A stretch of DNA of 9,481 bases from Victivallales bacterium (GTDB taxonomy: Bacteria > Verrucomicrobiota > Lentisphaeria > Oligosphaerales > Oligosphaeraceae), in assembly GCA_900771165.1 (NCBI GenBank), contig CAAGMX010000240.1, forward strand, positions 1 to 9,481, read 5' to 3'. The position numbers and the translations under genes are program-made. The notes under the pieces were generated by a model. The model did not search any database, had not been told where the DNA came from, and worked only from the letters and a program-made list of their open reading frames with translations. Numbering within the stretch: the first letter of the stretch is position 1; each line of letters begins with the position of its first letter. Below are positions 6,327 to 9,481 of this stretch, in pieces.

Positions 6327-7198
6327 GAGCATTGTCTTCTTTTTTGGCGAAGCCCCTTCAAGACGACGGCGGCCACGAGGCAAAGGAGACTTCCCGCCAC
6401 CAAGACCACCCTCCCCCTCAAAAAGGCAGAAAGTCGGCTCCCGCCTTTGACCACAGGACGTGGCAGATTCCTGTTTTTTTCACTCAAAAAATCCTGGGTG
6501 CGCGCTTCTGTCACTCCACGATAGGCCTCTCCCAATTCCTCAGGAGTTCGGGCAAAGAATAGGACATCGGGAGCGGGAGGCTGAAAAAGATCCGGAGAGA
6601 CCTGAGGCGCAAAGGAGAAGTTTCCATACGTCGTTTCGCTGAGCAGGCGGCCATCCTCATCCAGAAGCCTTTCTCGTCGAATGACATGACTTTCCTTTTC
6701 CACGATGTAGTCCCGAGGAAGGGACTTTCCTTGCCATTTTAGCGTATGATGGATTTCCCAGCAGGGGACGCCAGCATAGGTGATCTCCTTTCCTGAGAAT
6801 TGGCTCTCGGAAGTGAAAGTCAGCCGGCGAACCGCCTCGGGAGTGCAAATGGTGCGCACCGACCTGGCGGAGATAAAGACGATGCTTTCCCCTTGGTCTG
6901 TGTAATAGGTCCGCTGGATTTCCTGGATTCCCCGCAGAGACTCCCGACGGAGAAGACGCCCTTCATGCATCAACTCCTCTCTACGAAATAGGGTGCCATG
7001 AGGCTGCATTTCCTGAATCACATCATAGGAAAGTTCTCCCCGCCCCCCAGGCATCCCCATGCGCACCGTCCGCGTATAATGCATGGTGGCCGTGGCCATC
7101 ACCTCAGAGGCAAGACGCAGGTGCCCCCCAAAATCCTCCTGGGCAAACAGAACACCACCACTCAGGAAGAGCCAAAATAAACAGCGAAGAAAGGACAT
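6323..7198 (-). CDS. Membrane-anchored exported large-family protein (paralog 2)
   Basis: A 291-residue protein with a signal peptide (MSFLRCLFWLFLSGGVLFA, then QEDFGGHL), a periplasmic domain, and a C-terminal anchor (helix about 265-283 followed by KGLRQKRRQ). Family landmarks: EVMATATMHY (32-41), YYTDQGESIVFISAR (98-112), SGKEITYAGVPCWEI (135-149), RDYIVEKESHVIRRERLLDEDGRL, and FSFAPQVSPDLFQPPAPD. It keeps the conserved Cys-Trp pair (146-147). Its C-terminal anchor differs from the one shared by the paralogs at 5415 and 8611. It is the first large gene after the six-Cys gene, 59 bases downstream, and has no clear Shine-Dalgarno. Its TGA overlaps the next paralog's ATG by four bases. Function unknown; a LolA/RseB-like fold is a tentative guess. 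Confidence 0.85.
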   Translation of the reverse strand: MSFLRCLFWLFLSGGVLFAQEDFGGHLRLASEVMATATMHYTRTVRMGMPGGRGELSYDVIQEMQPHGTLFRREELMHEGRLLRRESLRGIQEIQRTYYTDQGESIVFISARSVRTICTPEAVRRLTFTSESQFSGKEITYAGVPCWEIHHTLKWQGKSLPRDYIVEKESHVIRRERLLDEDGRLLSETTYGNFSFAPQVSPDLFQPPAPDVLFFARTPEELGEAYRGVTEARTQDFLSEKNRNLPRPVVKGGSRLSAFLRGRVVLVAGSLLCLVAAVVLKGLRQKRRQCS

Positions 7199-7257
7199 GA
7201 CAAGAAAACCCGTTTAGTGGAAAGTTGAAAAGTTTTCGACTCAATATTTTACGCATT

Positions 7258-7476
7258 TTATGGATCAAAACAGGAAATCTGACACTTTGCAATATAATTA
7301 TAAACAACATTATAGCAATTCTGAATGTCAAAATCAGGATTGTTGTTTGCCGCCGCTCTGCAATCATCATAATACGCTTCATAAGCGTCCTGACATGCTT
7401 TCAAACAATCATCATATTCATCTCTTGCATAAAGAATAAAAATTGAGAAAATAAGCAAAAGCAAGTATTTCATCAT
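7258..7476 (-). CDS. Small secreted six-cysteine hairpin protein (copy 2)
   Basis: A 72-residue protein with a lysine and a hydrophobic stretch (MMKYLLLLIFSIFILYA) that would be cleaved near YA-RDE, leaving about 55 residues. Cysteines 24, 28, 39, 54, 65 and 69 form C-X3-C-X10-C-X14-C-X10-C-X3-C, the same symmetric spacing as the copy at 2422-2688 except for the central loop. Other residues are hardly shared. Here the mature part is acidic and rich in Tyr, Asp and Asn. I infer a helical hairpin with three rung-like disulfides. AGGAGG (7483-7488) lies 6 bases before the ATG at 7476 and 9 before the ATG at 7473; either could be used. It follows a MauE-like gene and precedes a large-family gene, so both six-Cys genes sit immediately upstream of a large-family member. 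Confidence 0.85.
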   Translation of the reverse strand: MMKYLLLLIFSIFILYARDEYDDCLKACQDAYEAYYDDCRAAANNNPDFDIQNCYNVVYNYIAKCQISCFDP

Positions 7477-7494
7477 GGAATTCCTCCTAATTTT

Positions 7495-7541
7495 ATGATT
7501 GATTTGAATGTCACGAAAAATCATGTCCATAGTTCAATCAT
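7495..7541. repeat. 8-bp inverted repeat upstream of the six-Cys gene
   Basis: ATGATTGA (7495-7502) and TCAATCAT (7534-7541) are perfect inverted arms with a 31-base spacer, between the MauE-like stop and the six-Cys ribosome binding site. It could be an operator or a loose stem, but in AT-rich sequence it may be chance. Confidence 0.25.
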
Positions 7542-7560
7542 CATACAGAAAAGAAAGAAG

Positions 7561-7986
7561 TCAATTTACCAACTTTTGATTTTTCAGGGAGAAACAATTG
7601 GAAGAAATGAATTCACAGAAGAACCAAGAAGATGTACACAGGAGAAATCTCCAGTAGGGGCTGAAGAGTTGAGCAGGATTCCAGGAAACACAGTGGCAGG
7701 CTTGAAGGGAGGGAGCGAAGGCCATGGCCAGGACACACAGGGAGAGGATCAGGGAGCAGGCCATTCCTCCCTTGTCCCCTGGGGAAAGGGTTCCGCACCA
7801 CAGGCGGGCGCACCACAGGGCGCTGTATCCGGAGAGAAGAACGTAGGCCAAGGCCCCCAGTGGCCAGGCGCCCAGAATCGTCCCCAGTTCCACAAAGCGT
7901 CCCGGTCCCTTCCAAAGCAACAACAGAGAAAGGAGACAAGTCACCCGGCGTCCCCATGCCACACCGTGAAAGAGGCCCTGTTTCAT
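7561..7986 (-). CDS. MauE/DoxX-like redox-associated membrane protein
   Basis: A 141-residue inner-membrane protein with about four helices (near 13-25, 36-58, 74-92 and 105-125). A C-H-C motif at 97-99 (SLQACHCVSW) after the third helix matches the position of the CGCFG-like motif in MauE/DoxX-type proteins. MauE is needed for maturation of the disulfide-rich methylamine dehydrogenase small subunit, and relatives are linked to disulfide or thiol chemistry. Several other Cys lie in or beside the helices. The start overlaps the rhodanese-like stop by ATGA, so the two are coupled. The last 20-odd residues (SWFFCEFISSNCF...) are encoded in the AT-rich island and may be a foreign tail joined to the original gene end. 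The family call rests on topology, the CHC motif and the rhodanese partner, so it is moderate. Confidence 0.6.
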   Translation of the reverse strand: MKQGLFHGVAWGRRVTCLLSLLLLWKGPGRFVELGTILGAWPLGALAYVLLSGYSALWCARLWCGTLSPGDKGGMACSLILSLCVLAMAFAPSLQACHCVSWNPAQLFSPYWRFLLCTSSWFFCEFISSNCFSLKNQKLVN

Positions 7987-8462
7987 TCTGCTTTCTCCCC
8001 CTCCCAAGGAAGGCCACATCCCTTCCATTCGGAAATTCCTCCCTCGTAAAGAAACACGGGGCAACGAGCATCCTGGGAGAAATGAGCGAGAAAAGGGGAA
8101 AAATCTTGTCCCCGCACCCCCAGAGCCACCACAAAATCCGCTTTCTTTCCCTGCTCCAAGAGTTCCTGGCTCAGTTCGCAGGTGCAACTGGGAGGATAGG
8201 CCGGGCAGGAGAAAGGAATATGTCCTGTCTCATATTGCGGGCGGGGACGCACATCCACCAGAAGCACTCGATCCTCATACTGATGGAGCAACCCCAGCAC
8301 CCCCACAAGGTCAATGGCGTCCGCCTGCTTCTGGCGAGGCTGTTCCCTAGGCACTGACATCCTGCGCCCCTGCACTCCGTCCCAAAAACTTCCCAGGCAA
8401 AGGCTTCCCACGAGAAGAATCAAAAGGCACTCTCGGATGGACTGACACCGTAGAATTTTCAT
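7983..8462 (-). CDS. Exported rhodanese-like domain protein lacking the catalytic Cys
   Basis: A 159-residue protein with an N-terminal export or anchor segment (about 12-30, CLLILLVGSLCLGSF), a short linker, and one rhodanese domain. Recognisable parts are LLVDVRPRPQYETGHIP (active-site-side loop, aligned with 'lvDvR...y..GHIpgA') and FLYEGGISEWKGCGLP (aligned with 'l.GG...W...GlP'). The catalytic loop that is usually VVYC-X-X-G-X-R reads VVALGVRGQDF, so the persulfide-carrying Cys is absent and sulfurtransferase activity is not expected. The domain has extra Cys in SCPAYPPSCTC. ATG at 8462 is chosen because an export signal follows and it lies about 70 bases after the predicted transcription start; only a weak AGG-type ribosome site is seen. 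It is the first gene of the inferred operon and overlaps the MauE-like gene by ATGA. Confidence 0.8.
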   Translation of the reverse strand: MKILRCQSIRECLLILLVGSLCLGSFWDGVQGRRMSVPREQPRQKQADAIDLVGVLGLLHQYEDRVLLVDVRPRPQYETGHIPFSCPAYPPSCTCELSQELLEQGKKADFVVALGVRGQDFSPFLAHFSQDARCPVFLYEGGISEWKGCGLPWEGEKAE

Positions 8463-8541
8463 TTCTGTATCCCTATCCTCTTGCCCTATCGAGGAAGAAG
8501 AGAAAAATGGGCAACGGGAAAATCCGAGGCGGAACAAAAGT

Positions 8542-8570
8542 ATTATAGAAAAATTTTTTTAAGAAATCAA
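8542..8570 (-). promoter_or_regulatory. Strong sigma70-type promoter for the rhodanese-MauE-six-Cys operon
   Basis: On the minus strand TTGATT (8565-8570) and a perfect TATAAT (8542-8547) are separated by exactly 17 bases of nearly pure A/T. Transcription would begin near 8535, about 73 bases before the rhodanese-like start. It lies in the 148-base gap after the partial large-family gene. The next minus-strand genes are close or overlapping down to 4582, so this promoter could serve all six. Confidence 0.75.
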
Positions 8571-8610
8571 GATTATTCTCTCCTCTTTTTGCATTTTCAG
8601 CGAATGCCCC

Positions 8611-9481
8611 TCACCGGTCCACCGATACGCCCTTTTTACTCCGGCTTTTCAGCGCCAGGGCGGTGCCCAGGGAGAACACCGCCAAAAGCAGAACGCCACA
8701 GGTGACGGCCCGCACCGGAGAACGGCTGAGGCGTCGCCAGGCGCGGGAGAGGGCGGACTCTTTTTTTCTGGGGGGAGCCTTTCCCTGACAAACTGCATTC
8801 GCTTCCTCCTCCACCTCTTTAAGAACCTGTTGCGCCGCATCCCCCAGTTCATCAAAATACGAGAGATAGATGATCCTATCCAGTTTGGGAATTTGGAAGG
8901 CATCGGGGGGAATCTCCGGCTGAAAGGTGAAATCTTGATTTGCGACGGTCATCAACAGTTTACCCTCTTCATTGAATACTCTTCTCTCATAGAGGACGTG
9001 CCTTTCCTGTTCCACCACATACTCCCGGACCCGCTTCTTCCCCCCCGCCTTCCCTTCCACCTGAATCACCCAGCAGGGCTTCCCCCGGCACACCTCCTCT
9101 CTTCCCGAGATGATGGCCTTCTTTGGCATGACATGGTTGTGTGGTGTCGAAGTATCCCGGATTCCCCACCGACTGAACCGAGAGGTGTATACGCTGGTCC
9201 ATCCTTGGTCCGTGACATAATCTGTCTGGGTAAAAAGCCCAATGGGAATTTGTTCCTGGGGTGGCATGGTTTCCCTTCCCCAGTATAGATGCTCCGACCT
9301 CCGGCACACGGTGCCATCTTTCTGCCGTTCCTGAATGATCCGGGTATGGGAGGAGAACTTCCCGATTTTCGTCCCCATTCCCCCAATCTCCAGATAGCCA
9401 ATGGTCTGATGGTTCATCACTTGGAAGCACTTCTCCAAATGGGCACGATAATCCTCTTCGGCGGAAAGGGGAAACCCGGCC
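8611..9481 (-). CDS. Membrane-anchored exported large-family protein (paralog 1), 5' end outside window
   Basis: The start lies beyond the window edge; 289 residues are visible. The first visible residues, [19 protein letters not shown], look like the end of a signal peptide (LSA-EED), so only part of it is missing. The periplasmic domain has DYVTDQGWTSVYTSR, GKPCWVI, YVVEQERHVLYERR and FTFQPEIPPDAFQIP. The C-terminal anchor is [18 protein letters not shown]... followed by [17 protein letters not shown] and the 93-bp anchor-coding segment are nearly identical to the paralog at 5415-6326, but the middle is much more divergent. It has more Cys than its paralogs (VC, EVCRGKPCW, AVC). It lies upstream of the operon promoter and so belongs to a preceding transcript. 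Whether a six-Cys gene precedes it is not visible. Confidence 0.85.
   Translation of the reverse strand, partial: AGFPLSAEEDYRAHLEKCFQVMNHQTIGYLEIGGMGTKIGKFSSHTRIIQERQKDGTVCRRSEHLYWGRETMPPQEQIPIGLFTQTDYVTDQGWTSVYTSRFSRWGIRDTSTPHNHVMPKKAIISGREEVCRGKPCWVIQVEGKAGGKKRVREYVVEQERHVLYERRVFNEEGKLLMTVANQDFTFQPEIPPDAFQIPKLDRIIYLSYFDELGDAAQQVLKEVEEEANAVCQGKAPPRKKESALSRAWRRLSRSPVRAVTCGVLLLAVFSLGTALALKSRSKKGVSVDR
8648..8740. repeat. 93-bp near-identical segment encoding the C-terminal anchor (copy B)
   Basis: Partner of 5452-5544, ungapped, 84 of 93 positions identical by manual count. It encodes the juxtamembrane basic segment and the C-terminal helix of the partial large-family protein. Confidence 0.8.

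Larger units (their letters stand above)
7200..7630. other. AT-rich island around the second six-Cys gene
   Basis: By eye the stretch is roughly one third G+C, while both sides are clearly GC-rich. It covers the end of the MauE-like gene (the last 20-odd codons), the whole six-Cys gene, and the gap before the next large-family gene. The abrupt change on both sides suggests a segment of separate origin. No transposase or target-site duplication is visible. Confidence 0.65.

Noticed and set aside
6326..6383. A longer N-terminus for the large-family gene starting at 6383
   Set aside because: The extension overlaps the end of the preceding paralog deeply and delays the signal peptide. The start at 6326 (or 6332) places the signal peptide at the N-terminus.
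7536..7566. A separate promoter for the second six-Cys gene (TTGACT and TATGAT)
   Set aside because: The two hexamers are only 13 bases apart, too close for a sigma70 promoter, and AT-rich sequence yields such matches by chance.
8590..8613. A terminator after the partial large-family gene (GCATT...AATGC)
   Set aside because: The stem has five pairs and on the minus strand is followed by A residues, not T.

Overview
The window probably comes from a PVC-group bacterium, most likely Lentisphaerota (Victivallales-like). The main evidence is a prepilin-type protein with an FTLVELL N-terminus and a C-terminal H-X9-DG motif, a type abundant in that phylum. The ribosomal proteins are ordinary bacterial ones. 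The lineage is an inference; no rRNA is present. All supported genes lie on the minus strand, so transcription runs from high to low coordinates. Five neighbouring gene pairs overlap by exactly four bases (ATGA), so translational coupling is the rule here.

Layout in transcription order. (1) 9481-8611: 3' part of a membrane-anchored exported protein, the first of four paralogs (called the 'large' family here). (2) A good sigma70-type promoter (TTGATT-N17-TATAAT, 8570-8542) drives a likely operon: an exported rhodanese-like protein without its catalytic Cys (8462-7983), a MauE/DoxX-like membrane protein with a CHC motif (7986-7561), a tiny secreted six-cysteine protein in an AT-rich island (7476-7258), two large-family proteins (7198-6323 and 6326-5415), and an H-X9-DG prepilin-like protein (5418-4582). 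A short hairpin plus T-run follows. (3) 4410-2929: an O-antigen ligase-like (Wzy_C) membrane protein that seems to lack its N-terminal helices and carries a C-terminal alpha/beta-hydrolase-like domain. (4) 2688-1478: a second cassette of a six-cysteine protein coupled to a large-family gene, here broken by one in-frame TGA at a conserved Trp codon. It is flanked by TCTAGA arrays and by 22-bp near-identical direct repeats. (5) 1211-97: rplK-rplA with two candidate promoters upstream and a hairpin downstream.

The most interesting content is the pairing of a secreted protein with a strictly symmetric cysteine pattern (C-X3-C-X10-C-X14 or 18-C-X10-C-X3-C) with a C-terminally anchored exported protein. 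The pairing occurs twice, once inside an operon that also encodes redox-type membrane proteins. I infer a periplasmic or cell-surface system built on a disulfide-stapled helical hairpin and diversifying membrane-anchored partners. I cannot assign its function from sequence alone, and I do not recognise the six-Cys or large families as characterised ones.
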